DNA of 64,000 nt from Aquamicrobium sp. Its GTDB lineage: Bacteria > Pseudomonadota > Alphaproteobacteria > Rhizobiales > Rhizobiaceae. The position numbers were made by a program, and so were the translations under genes. The stretch is from the NCBI RefSeq assembly GCF_023954335.1, contig NZ_JAMLIE010000007.1, positions 53,559 through 117,558 on the forward strand, in the 5' to 3' direction. The notes under the pieces were generated by a model. It ran no database searches. It had not been told where the DNA came from and worked only from the letters and a program-made list of their open reading frames with translations. The first letter of the stretch is position 1; the number at the start of each line of letters is the position of its first letter. Below, one piece after another: positions 17,894 to 25,310 of this stretch.

Positions 17894-17957
17894 ATCTGTT
17901 TGTTTTGCCGCATTTATGCGACGTCAAGTGATTCCACTTGACTGCAAAATGCTCTAG
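17894..17957. repeat. Rhizobial-type intergenic palindromic repeat
   Basis: This segment contains GTCAAGTG-ATTC-CACTTGAC (17923-17942), a perfect 8-bp inverted repeat with a 4-base loop. It is flanked by TTTGTTTTGCCGCATTTATGCG and GCAAAATGCTCTAG. The AGAGCATTTTG...CAAAACAAA framework resembles short palindromic elements scattered between genes in many Hyphomicrobiales. Copy number elsewhere cannot be seen here. Confidence 0.55.
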
Positions 17958-17966
17958 CGCCCTTGC

Positions 17967-18710
17967 TCAGCGGTTGCCGGTGCCGCGCAGGAAGCGGCCC
18001 GCCATGTCGCGCACCTTCGCCTCGACCGCCCGCCACTCGCCCGCCAGCTCCGGCGGCATGCGGTAGGAAAGGCTCAGATCCTTGCCGATATGGATGTCGC
18101 GCTCGCACGGGGCGAGCGATTCCTTCGCGGCGGCGCCGGCGAGGCAGCGCATGACGAACGGCTCCGCGCCGGGCTCTTCCGCCACCGCCAGCACCTCGTC
18201 GACATAGCCGGATGCCTCGGTGAAGCGGTGGATGCGCAGGCCCGCCGGGCCGGGCCGGGATTCATGCTCGATCAGGTTGCCGTAGATCGGCGCGTAGCGG
18301 CTGCTCATGTCGCGCGACATCATCCGCGGCTCCAACGAAATGAACAGGATGCTCCGCTTGCCGCCGACATGGTTGAAGGCGTCGCTGGCCTCGGCGCTGT
18401 AGCCGTCCATCTGCGGCCAGCGCACATAGAGATCGAGGCGGGCGGCCGCGCCGTCCTGCCGCGCCTTCTCGAAGCGGATCATGTTGTCGGGCACGTTGAC
18501 CACGTCGTCGCCGATGACGATTTCGCGCACGGTCCTGGAATCGGTGTGTCCGCCCATGGCGATGGACTGGCCCGCCCACTTCCCCGCCAGGCCGATCGCG
18601 GCCGAGGCAAGCGCGAGCAGGCCGAAGACGTAGAACAGCCGGAGCGCGAACCCCGTCCTCACGGTCAGGGGAGCGCTGTCCTCGGCGTCGATGATGGCTG
18701 GCGATGGCAC
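17967..18710 (-). CDS. Uncharacterised single-pass membrane protein
   Basis: This 247-residue protein is not recognised as a named family. It starts with GTG 18710, which has GGAGG 8 bases upstream. One hydrophobic helix at residues 22-44 follows a short cytoplasmic head, so the rest is probably periplasmic. The body has TVREIVIGDDVVNVPDNMIRF (about 60-80), a DLYVRWPQMDGY strand and a C-terminal region with two Cys (MRCLAGA, LAPCERDIHIG) that could form a disulfide. It is convergent with the YARHG gene and divergent from the carbonic anhydrase-like gene. A conserved hypothetical of rhizobia is likely; no function is assigned. Confidence 0.65.
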   Translation of the reverse strand: MPSPAIIDAEDSAPLTVRTGFALRLFYVFGLLALASAAIGLAGKWAGQSIAMGGHTDSRTVREIVIGDDVVNVPDNMIRFEKARQDGAAARLDLYVRWPQMDGYSAEASDAFNHVGGKRSILFISLEPRMMSRDMSSRYAPIYGNLIEHESRPGPAGLRIHRFTEASGYVDEVLAVAEEPGAEPFVMRCLAGAAAKESLAPCERDIHIGKDLSLSYRMPPELAGEWRAVEAKVRDMAGRFLRGTGNR

Positions 18711-18826
18711 GTCCGCACCTCCGTATCGGCAACCGACAATGGGGTCGTATGGTAAATGCCGGGTAAATGCCGGCGCCGGCGCGCGCCTTGCCCTTGCCTT
18801 CCGGCGCAGGGCGCTTCTATGGATAG

Positions 18827-18930
18827 GCATGTCCCCCGAAAGTGGGAACCGGTTTCGGGACAAAGACATGCGCAAGAACAAAAGCCTGAAGCGCAAGGAG
18901 CGATCTGAAAGATCGCGACCCGCTTCAGGC
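18827..18930. repeat. Composite intergenic repeat with three nested inverted repeats
   Basis: GCATGTC (18827-18833) pairs with GACATGC (18865-18871), enclosing CCCGAAA (18835-18841) and TTTCGGG (18853-18859). Directly after lies GCCTGAAGCG (18884-18893) pairing with CGCTTCAGGC (18921-18930), with GCGATC-TGAAA-GATCGC inside (18900-18916). The first unit, with ACCGGTTTCGGGACAAAGACATGCG, matches a well-known intergenic repeat style of rhizobia. It lies in the leader of the gamma-carbonic anhydrase gene. Confidence 0.65.
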
Positions 18931-18951
18931 AGCCGAACAGGAGGACAGGAC

Positions 18952-19479
18952 ATGCCGGTTTATTCGCTCGACGGGGTTGCGCCGCATCTCGACGATCCCG
19001 ATAGCGTGTGGATCGCCCCCGATGCCCATGTCATCGGCAAGATCTCGCTCGGCCGCGACGTCGGCATCTGGTTCGGCGCGGTGCTGCGCGGGGACAATGA
19101 GAGAATCACCATCGGCGCCAGCTCCAACGTGCAGGAGCACACCATGATGCACACGGATATGGGCTTTCCCCTGACCGTGGGCGAGAATTGCACCATCGGC
19201 CACCGGGCGATCCTGCATGGCTGCACGGTCGGCGACAACACGCTGATCGGCATGGGCGCCATCGTCCTCAACGGCGCGAAGATCGGCAACAACTGCCTCG
19301 TCGGGGCCGGCGCGCTCGTAACCGAGGGCAAGGTGTTCCCCGACAACTCGCTGATCGTCGGCTCGCCGGCGCGCGCGGTGCGCGAGCTCGACGCCGCCTC
19401 GGCCGAGCGGCTGAAGATGTCGGCGCTCGGCTATGCCGGCAACGCCAGGCGCTTCAGGGCCGGTCTCGCCGCCGTCTGA
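18952..19479 (+). CDS. Gamma-carbonic anhydrase family protein
   Basis: This 175-residue left-handed beta-helix protein has hexapeptide repeats throughout. The three zinc-binding His positions of the Cam/CamH/YrdA family are present: H67 (QEHTMMHTDMG), H84 and H89 (IGHRAILHG). R46 and D48 (VLRGDNE), which hold the subunit interface, are also present, as is Q61. It is likely to hydrate CO2 or to act as a zinc-dependent accessory protein; activity cannot be confirmed. ATG 18952 has AGGAGGACAGGAC upstream, a strong site. The start lies just after a composite repeat, so the mRNA leader is strongly structured. Confidence 0.88.
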   Translation: MPVYSLDGVAPHLDDPDSVWIAPDAHVIGKISLGRDVGIWFGAVLRGDNERITIGASSNVQEHTMMHTDMGFPLTVGENCTIGHRAILHGCTVGDNTLIGMGAIVLNGAKIGNNCLVGAGALVTEGKVFPDNSLIVGSPARAVRELDAASAERLKMSALGYAGNARRFRAGLAAV

Positions 19480-19615
19480 GGCGAGCATCCGCAACCTGTG
19501 CGACACATAAGGCGTTGCTGGAGCGAAAACCGGCGCGAATCGTTTTGCGTTCGTCATCAACTCGGGCTAGTGGCCTGAACCAATAGCTTGAACCGAACCG
19601 GCAAGGGAGGCGATC

Positions 19616-21061
19616 TTGGACGAACCGCATGACCCGCCGCCCGGATCGGACACCCCTCCCCGCGACGACGGCAGCGCCGCAAGCGAGGCAGCGGCGAACA
19701 CCATCTACGACGACAGCGGCGTGGTGCGCTCCGCTTTCCTCGCCCATATCGGCGCGGCGATCGCGGATCGCGACACGCTGACGCTGCGCCGCGACGTCGG
19801 CGCGCTGCACGAATCGGAAGTCGGCGACCTGCTCGAGGCGCTCCTGCCGGAGCAGCGCCACGCCCTCGTCGAGCTGATGGGCAAGGATTTCGACTTCTCG
19901 GCGCTGACCGAGGTCGACGAGGCGATCCGCCTCGACATCGTCGAGTCCATGCCCGACGACCAGATCGCCCAGGCGGTGCAGGAGCTCGATTCCGACGACG
20001 CGGTCTACATCCTCGAGGACCTCGACGACGAGGATCGCGAGGCGATCCTCGCCAGGCTGCCGTTCACCGAGCGCATTCGGCTGCGCCGCGCGCTCGACTA
20101 TCCCGACGAGAGCGCCGGCCGGCGCATGCAGACCGAGTTCGTCGCGGTGCCGCCGTTCTGGACCGTGGGCCAGACCATCGACTACATGCGCGAGGACAGG
20201 AACCTCCCCGACACCTTCAGCCAGATCTTCGTCATCGACCCGACGTTCCGCCTGCTCGGGGCCGTCGACCTCAATCGCATCCTGCGCACCCAGCGCGGCG
20301 TGAAGATCGAGGACATCATGCACGAGACGCGACATGCGATCCCGGTGACGATGGACCAGGAGGACGCCGCGCACGAATTCGAGCAGTACGACCTTCTCTC
20401 GGCCGCCGTGGTTGACGAGAACGAGCGCCTCGTCGGCGTGCTGACCATCGACGACGTGGTCGACGTCATCCAGCAGGAAGCCGAGGAGGATTTGATGCGC
20501 CTCGGCGGCGTCGGCGACGAGGAGCTGTCGGACACCGTGCTCGCCGCCGCGCGCTCGCGCGTGCCGTGGCTGATGGTCAACCTTGTCATGGCCTTCCTCG
20601 CCGCCTCGGTGATCGGCCTGTTCGACGCCACGATCCAGGAGATCGTGGCGCTCGCCATCCTGATGCCCATCGTCGCCGGCATGGGCGGCAACGCCGGCTC
20701 GCAGACGATGACGGTGACGGTGCGCGCGCTCGCCACCAAGGACCTCGACATCTACAATGCCGGGCGCATCATCCGCCGCGAGATCGGCGTCGGCCTGCTG
20801 AACGGGGCGATCTTCGCCACGCTGATCGGCATCGTCGCCGGCCTGTGGTTCGACAATCCGCATCTGGGCGGCATCATCGCCACGGCGATGGTCATCAACA
20901 TGCTGGTGGCCGCGCTCGCCGGCATCCTGATCCCGCTGCTGCTCGACCGCTTCGGCGCCGACCCGGCCGTGGCCTCGGCCGTGTTCGTCACCACGATCAC
21001 CGACGTCGTCGGCTTCTTCGCCTTCCTCGGCCTCGCGACCTGGTGGTTCGGCCTGATGTGA
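19616..21061 (+). CDS. mgtE: Magnesium transporter MgtE
   Basis: This 481-residue protein is a Mg2+ channel of the inner membrane. An N-terminal superhelical domain (about 50-165) has EVGDLLEALLPEQRHALVELM. Two CBS domains follow (about 170-290; YDLLSAAVVDENERLVGVLT). Five membrane helices follow after residue 310, with the pore motif PIVAGMGGNAGSQTMTV. The start is a TTG at 19616 with GGGAGG 7 bases upstream; no better in-frame start is near. Acidic residues between the CBS domains and the pore fit Mg2+ gating. It is monocistronic by spacing. Confidence 0.95.
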   Translation: MDEPHDPPPGSDTPPRDDGSAASEAAANTIYDDSGVVRSAFLAHIGAAIADRDTLTLRRDVGALHESEVGDLLEALLPEQRHALVELMGKDFDFSALTEVDEAIRLDIVESMPDDQIAQAVQELDSDDAVYILEDLDDEDREAILARLPFTERIRLRRALDYPDESAGRRMQTEFVAVPPFWTVGQTIDYMREDRNLPDTFSQIFVIDPTFRLLGAVDLNRILRTQRGVKIEDIMHETRHAIPVTMDQEDAAHEFEQYDLLSAAVVDENERLVGVLTIDDVVDVIQQEAEEDLMRLGGVGDEELSDTVLAAARSRVPWLMVNLVMAFLAASVIGLFDATIQEIVALAILMPIVAGMGGNAGSQTMTVTVRALATKDLDIYNAGRIIRREIGVGLLNGAIFATLIGIVAGLWFDNPHLGGIIATAMVINMLVAALAGILIPLLLDRFGADPAVASAVFVTTITDVVGFFAFLGLATWWFGLM

Positions 21062-21157
21062 CGGGCCGCGGCTGCCGGATTTCGACCTTCGCGCCGCGCC
21101 TCACCGCCCTGCCGCGCGCCTTATCCCCCGCCCATTTCCCTTCCGGCAACGTGCGAA

Positions 21158-21177
21158 TTGACTTTTACGTAAATGCC
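21158..21177 (+). promoter_or_regulatory. Candidate promoter/operator of the MerR gene (LiuR-like palindrome)
   Basis: TTTACGTAAA (21164-21173) is a perfect 10-base palindrome placed directly after TTGACT, a good -35. MerR-family regulators bind dyads in the -35/-10 spacer. This sequence resembles the TTGAC-TTTACGTAAA type site reported for LiuR-like regulators of branched-chain amino acid and fatty acid breakdown. It lies about 40 bases upstream of the MerR start, so autoregulation is likely. Confidence 0.5.
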
Positions 21178-21216
21178 GTGCCAAATCGTGTAACAGATTC
21201 ATGACGGGATGCCGCC

Positions 21217-21603
21217 ATGCGGGAATATTACACCATCACCGAACTCACCCGCGAGTTCGACATCTCGACGCGCACGCTGCGCTTCTACGAGGACGAGGGG
21301 CTGATCGCCCCGGTCCGGCGCGGGCGCACGCGGCTGTTCCGCCCGTCCGACCGGCACCTCGTCAAGCAGATCATGCGCGGCAAGCGCCTCGGCTTCTCGA
21401 TCAACGAGATCCGCGAGATCATCCAGATGTACCGCGAGCCGCCCGGCGAGGTCGGCCAGTTGAAGCTCATGATCAAGCGCATCGAGGAGAAGCGCGACGA
21501 CCTGCGCCAGAAGCGCCGCGATCTTGAGGAGACGCTGGCGGAGCTCGACAATGCCGAGGAAGCCTGCGTCGAGCGGCTGGTGGAGCTGGGCGTCAACACC
21601 TGA
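21217..21603 (+). CDS. MerR-family transcriptional regulator (LiuR-like)
   Basis: This 128-residue regulator has an N-terminal winged helix-turn-helix (YYTITELTREFDISTRTLRFYEDEGLI, cited as residues 4-30; key residues R19, F23 and Y24). A long coiled coil (about 80-118, EKRDDLRQKRRDLEETLAEL) dimerises it. There is no C-terminal effector domain and no metal-binding Cys pair, so it is not a metal sensor of the MerR/CueR type. Size and the upstream palindrome suggest the LiuR group that controls acyl-CoA catabolism. Target genes are not adjacent; the gene stands alone here. Confidence 0.85.
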   Translation: MREYYTITELTREFDISTRTLRFYEDEGLIAPVRRGRTRLFRPSDRHLVKQIMRGKRLGFSINEIREIIQMYREPPGEVGQLKLMIKRIEEKRDDLRQKRRDLEETLAELDNAEEACVERLVELGVNT

Positions 21604-21627
21604 GAGCGGCGACGCGCCTTCCGCTCC

Positions 21628-22104
21628 TCATATCCAGCGGCGCACCTTCTTGCGGTAATCGCGATACTTCTTGCCGAAGCGGGCTTCGAGATGCCGCTCC
21701 TCGCGCTCGATGGCGAGCTTTGTCGTCGCGTAGGCGGCGACCGGCGCCAGCAGCAGGAACCAGACGATCCCGGCGATCAGGCCGATGCCGATCATCAGCA
21801 TGGTGTTGCCGACATAGATCGGGTTGCGGGTGAAGGAGAACGGACCGCTCACCACCAGATGATCGCTCCCCCTGTTGGGCATGATCGTGGTGCGGGCGCG
21901 GCGCATCGCGCGCATGGCGGCGACATCGATGGCGAGCGCGCCGGCGACTACCAGCCAGCCGACCGCGAACAGGAACTCGCCGAAGGGGCCCGGAATCCAC
22001 GGCAGCGGAACGAGCCAGTTGAGGATGAGGGCGAGCGCCGCGGCCGCCACGTAGATCATCGGCGGCCAGGGAAGCGTGTTCGGCCTGTCGTCGATCGTGC
22101 TCAT
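21628..22104 (-). CDS. Isoprenylcysteine carboxyl methyltransferase-like membrane methyltransferase
   Basis: This 158-residue protein has four hydrophobic segments and the ICMT/PEMT-type C-terminal signature: SGPFSFTRNPIYVGNTML (about 85-103), then REERHLEARFGKKYRDYR near the end. The RNPIY and E-x2-L-x3-FG-x2-Y motifs bind S-adenosylmethionine in the family. The substrate is unknown; in bacteria such enzymes methylate lipids or small thiols. ATG 22104 overlaps the stop of the upstream DUF1624 gene (ATGA), so the two are translationally coupled. Confidence 0.85.
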   Translation of the reverse strand: MSTIDDRPNTLPWPPMIYVAAAALALILNWLVPLPWIPGPFGEFLFAVGWLVVAGALAIDVAAMRAMRRARTTIMPNRGSDHLVVSGPFSFTRNPIYVGNTMLMIGIGLIAGIVWFLLLAPVAAYATTKLAIEREERHLEARFGKKYRDYRKKVRRWI

Positions 22105-23087
22105 TGCCCCTCCTCCTGCGCGCCGGACGTTTCCGCCTCGAAAGTGCATGCCGAGACGATCTCATGCAAGCGCGCTGTCGCCTGCGGCCCTTGCGTGCCG
22201 GCATAGACCTCGTCGAACAGCCCTTCCGCCGAGAGGTCACCCAGCACGCAGAGGCAGTAATGGCCGCAGAAAGCGGCGTCGTGCGTCGCCTCGCATTGCA
22301 CGGCGCAGGCGCGGGTGAACTGCGTCTCGCGCTGCGCTTCGCCGGCCGGCGCGACCTGCGCGAATAGCCAGAGCGCGCCGATCAGCACCGGCTGATGGAT
22401 GAGGTAGACCGCGAGGCTGTGGCGGCCGGCGAAGCGCAGCGGCCGCGACCAGCCGGACAGGGAAACGTCGCCCAGCCGGGCGAACAGGCCGGCCTTATCG
22501 GCGATGCGCGCCGCGGCGATGCCGGTGAGCACCGCCGAAAACCACGGGAACAGCGGCACATAGTCGTTGGAGCGCGGATTGGCGCTCGAAAGCCCCACCC
22601 ACCACAGGGCCGGATGGTCGAAGAAATCGCTGCGCAGGAAATGCGGCGCGGCGGCGACCAGCACGGCCACAATGAGCGTCGCCCATGCCGGCAGGCGCAG
22701 GAAAGCGAGGCCGAGGAGGCTGGCGAGCGCGATCTGGTGAAGGATGCCGAAGAAGATGAAGCCGCCCGGCACGGCGAGCCATGTCGCCAGCGAGATCGCG
22801 GCAGCGGCGGCGGCGACCATGGCGAGCCGCTTCAGGAACGGGCGCCAGCGCATCCCGCGCGCATGCGCCAGCCACAGGCTGACGCCGACGAGGAAGAGGA
22901 AGCTCGAGGCGATGCAGCGGGCGAACAGCTTCCAGCCGCCCTCGGCGGTCATGCCCGGCGGCGCGTAGCCGAAGAATTCGAGATCCCAGGCGAAGTGGTA
23001 GATCGCCATCGCGACGAGCGCGACGCCGCGCGAAAGGTCGATGACGTCAAGGCGCGGTCTGCCGCTCGTGGATCGCTGCACAGGCAT
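22101..23087 (-). CDS. DUF1624 / heparan-alpha-glucosaminide N-acetyltransferase-like membrane protein with Cys-rich tail
   Basis: This 328-residue protein has about seven membrane helices. The N-terminal motif DVIDLSRGVALVAMAIYHFA with FFGYAPPGM is typical of the DUF1624 family, which is related to eukaryotic HGSNAT and bacterial acyltransferases of surface molecules. The C-terminal 80 residues are hydrophilic and Cys-rich: CAVQC, then CGHYCLC. This pattern could bind metal or form disulfides. The substrate is unknown. It is co-transcribed with the downstream methyltransferase (4-base overlap). Confidence 0.8.
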   Translation of the reverse strand: MPVQRSTSGRPRLDVIDLSRGVALVAMAIYHFAWDLEFFGYAPPGMTAEGGWKLFARCIASSFLFLVGVSLWLAHARGMRWRPFLKRLAMVAAAAAAISLATWLAVPGGFIFFGILHQIALASLLGLAFLRLPAWATLIVAVLVAAAPHFLRSDFFDHPALWWVGLSSANPRSNDYVPLFPWFSAVLTGIAAARIADKAGLFARLGDVSLSGWSRPLRFAGRHSLAVYLIHQPVLIGALWLFAQVAPAGEAQRETQFTRACAVQCEATHDAAFCGHYCLCVLGDLSAEGLFDEVYAGTQGPQATARLHEIVSACTFEAETSGAQEEGQ

Positions 23088-23178
23088 TCACCGACTCGAA
23101 AGAACGCGCCACCGGCCGATCCATAGCACGAAAGCGCCGCCGCCCGCCAAATGCGGCGCGGGCGGCTGGCAGGCCCGT

Positions 23179-23388
23179 CTATTCGAGGTCGACGTCGAGG
23201 ATCGCCATCGAGAAATTGTAGGACAGGTCGCCGTCGTCATCGTCCTTGAAGATGATGCCGAGGAACTCCTCGCCGAGATAGAGCTCGCACGAATCGTCCT
23301 TGCGCGGCCGCGCCTTGACCTGAAGCTGCGGGTTCTGGAACGTACGCTTGAAGTAGGCGTCGAGCTTCCTGATTTCGTCGGGTTTCAA
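23179..23388 (-). CDS. DUF3126 family small protein
   Basis: This 69-residue acidic protein begins KPDEIRKLDAYFKRTF after the initiator and ends SYNFSMAILDVDLE, as in the DUF3126 family of alphaproteobacteria. The function is unknown. The start is a TTG at 23388 with GGAG 7 bases upstream. The open frame extends 39 codons further, but that part has no similarity and is unlike the family, which is about 70 residues long. It lies downstream of cysE, as often in rhizobia. Confidence 0.8.
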   Translation of the reverse strand: MKPDEIRKLDAYFKRTFQNPQLQVKARPRKDDSCELYLGEEFLGIIFKDDDDGDLSYNFSMAILDVDLE

Positions 23389-23527
23389 ACCTGTTCTCCG
23401 GGGCGGCTGGATGATCGGAGGGCGCATGTGGCATGCCTTGCGCGGCCATGTAAACCCCGCGCGCGGCCTTTCGCACCCCGCGTACGGGGCGATCCACGGG
23501 GCCATGCCCGGCGCCAGAGCAGCCGGC

Positions 23528-24349
23528 TCAGCCTTCGCCGCTCAGGAGCTGGTCCATGGCGCGCGAGGGCTCGTCGCAGCCCGTCTCGCCGACGATCCGC
23601 GCCGGCACGCCGGCGACGGTGCGGTTGTTCGGTACCGATTGCAGGAGCACCGAGCCCGCCGCGACGCGCGAGCAGAAACCGACCTCGATGTTGCCGAGGA
23701 TCGTCGCGCCCGCCCCGATCAGCACGCCGTTGCCGATCTTGGGGTGGCGGTCGCCCGCCGCCTTGCCAGTGCCGCCGAGCGTGACGCCGTGGAGGATGGA
23801 GACGTTGTCGCCCACCCGCGCCGTCTCGCCGATGACGAGGCCGGTGGCATGGTCGATGAAGATGCCCTTGCCCATGTGGGCCGCCGGGTGGATGTCGGTC
23901 TGGAAGATGGCCGAGGAGCGGCTTTGCAGGTAGAGCGCGAAATCCTTGCGTCCGTTGTTCCACAGCCAATGGGCGAGCCGATGGGTCTGGATGGCGTGGA
24001 AGCCCTTGAAATAGAGGATCGGCATCAGGAAGCGGTCGCAGGCCGGGTCGCGGTCGTAATAGGCCTGGATGTCGATGCGCACCGTCGTGCCCCATTCGGG
24101 CTCGTCGCGCAGCATCGCCTGATAGGTCTGGCGGATCAGGTCGGCGCCGAGGTCGGGATGGTCGAGCCGCTCGGCGAGGCGGTGGATGACGGCGTCCTCC
24201 AGCCTGTCGTGGTTGAGCACCGTGGCATAGAGGAAGGCGGCGAGCAGCGGATCGTTCTCCACCGCTTCCGTCGCTTCGCGCCTCACCGCGCTCCAGATCG
24301 GGTCGACCGGCTTGACCGAATTGTGCCTGGCCGCGTTTGCGCCGCTCAT
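23528..24349 (-). CDS. cysE: Serine O-acetyltransferase
   Basis: This 273-residue enzyme acetylates L-serine with acetyl-CoA, the first step of cysteine synthesis. An alpha-helical N-terminal domain (1-145) is followed by left-handed beta-helix repeats. Catalytic D152 (FQTDIHPAAHMGKG) and H167 (FIDHATGLVIGETA) are present, with H187 in SILHGVTLGGTGK. The C-terminus continues past the helix with no clear terminal Ile for complex formation with CysK (it ends LLSGEG). Length is normal. DUF3126 follows 139 bases downstream on the same strand. Confidence 0.95.
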   Translation of the reverse strand: MSGANAARHNSVKPVDPIWSAVRREATEAVENDPLLAAFLYATVLNHDRLEDAVIHRLAERLDHPDLGADLIRQTYQAMLRDEPEWGTTVRIDIQAYYDRDPACDRFLMPILYFKGFHAIQTHRLAHWLWNNGRKDFALYLQSRSSAIFQTDIHPAAHMGKGIFIDHATGLVIGETARVGDNVSILHGVTLGGTGKAAGDRHPKIGNGVLIGAGATILGNIEVGFCSRVAAGSVLLQSVPNNRTVAGVPARIVGETGCDEPSRAMDQLLSGEG

Positions 24350-24466
24350 CGGGTGCTTCCTTCTCGCTCAAACGCCTTGCTTCCGCGCAGGGCGAACCAT
24401 AATCCAAAACCGCAGTCAACCAAACCGCATTTTGTTTAACGTGCTTTCAATAGGATCGATGCAGCG

Positions 24467-25264
24467 ATGATCAGCGAAAACGGGCAAACGGGTTTCCTGA
24501 AAACGGATCGCGGCGACGGCGTCGTCACCCTCACCATCGACCGCCCTGCACGCAAGAACGCGATGACTCAAGGCATGTGGCGCGAGATGGCGGTGCTGTT
24601 CCACGGCCTTGCCGGGGACGCGTCGGTGCGCGCCGTCGTCCTGCGCGGCGCGGGCGGCGATTTCTGCGCCGGGGCCGACATCGGCGAGTTCGAGACCGTG
24701 CGCGGCAATGCGCAGAGCGCGCGCCGCTACGAGGCGGAGAATTCGGCCGCCTTCGCCGCGATCCGCGACTGCCCGGTGCCGACCATCGCCGCCATCGGCG
24801 GCATCTGCTTCGGCGGCGGCTTCGGCATTGCCACCGGCTGCGACATCCGGATCGCCTCGACTGAGGCCCTGTTCAGCGTGCCGGCGGCGAAGCTCGGCCT
24901 CGCCTATCCGGTCGACGCCATGGCCGACATCGTCCACGCGGTCGGGCCGCAGGTGGCGAAATACATGACCTATTCAGCCGCCCGCCTCGACGCGCGGGCC
25001 GCGCTCGATGCCGGATTCCTGCTCGAGATCGTCGAGACCGGCGGGCTTTTCGCGCGCGCCGACGAGCTCGCCGCGACCATCGCCGCCAACGCGCCGCTTT
25101 CGATCCGCGCGTCCAAGGCGTCGATCCGCGCCGTCCTGAGCGCCGACCCGGCCGATGCCGTCCACGCCTCGACCCTCGGCGACATCACGTTCGAGAGCGC
25201 CGACTACGCCGAGGGCCGCGCCGCCTTCCGCGAAAAGCGCCCTGCCCGCTTTCGCGGTTGCTGA
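24467..25264 (+). CDS. Enoyl-CoA hydratase/isomerase family protein lacking both classical catalytic Glu
   Basis: This 265-residue protein has the crotonase fold with the oxyanion motifs FCAGADIGEF (66-75) and GGICFGGGFGIATGCD (111-126). The positions of the two catalytic glutamates of enoyl-CoA hydratase are Gly120 and Ala140 (FSVPAAKLGLAYP), so it is probably not a standard hydratase. It belongs to a divergent subgroup whose reaction I cannot name. The gene is divergent from cysE and 46 bases upstream of the YcaQ-like gene, possibly in one transcript. Confidence 0.8.
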   Translation: MISENGQTGFLKTDRGDGVVTLTIDRPARKNAMTQGMWREMAVLFHGLAGDASVRAVVLRGAGGDFCAGADIGEFETVRGNAQSARRYEAENSAAFAAIRDCPVPTIAAIGGICFGGGFGIATGCDIRIASTEALFSVPAAKLGLAYPVDAMADIVHAVGPQVAKYMTYSAARLDARAALDAGFLLEIVETGGLFARADELAATIAANAPLSIRASKASIRAVLSADPADAVHASTLGDITFESADYAEGRAAFREKRPARFRGC

Positions 25265-25310
25265 GTGGTTTTCGGGTGTACATAAAGGGAACATCGCATA
25301 GCTTAAGGCC

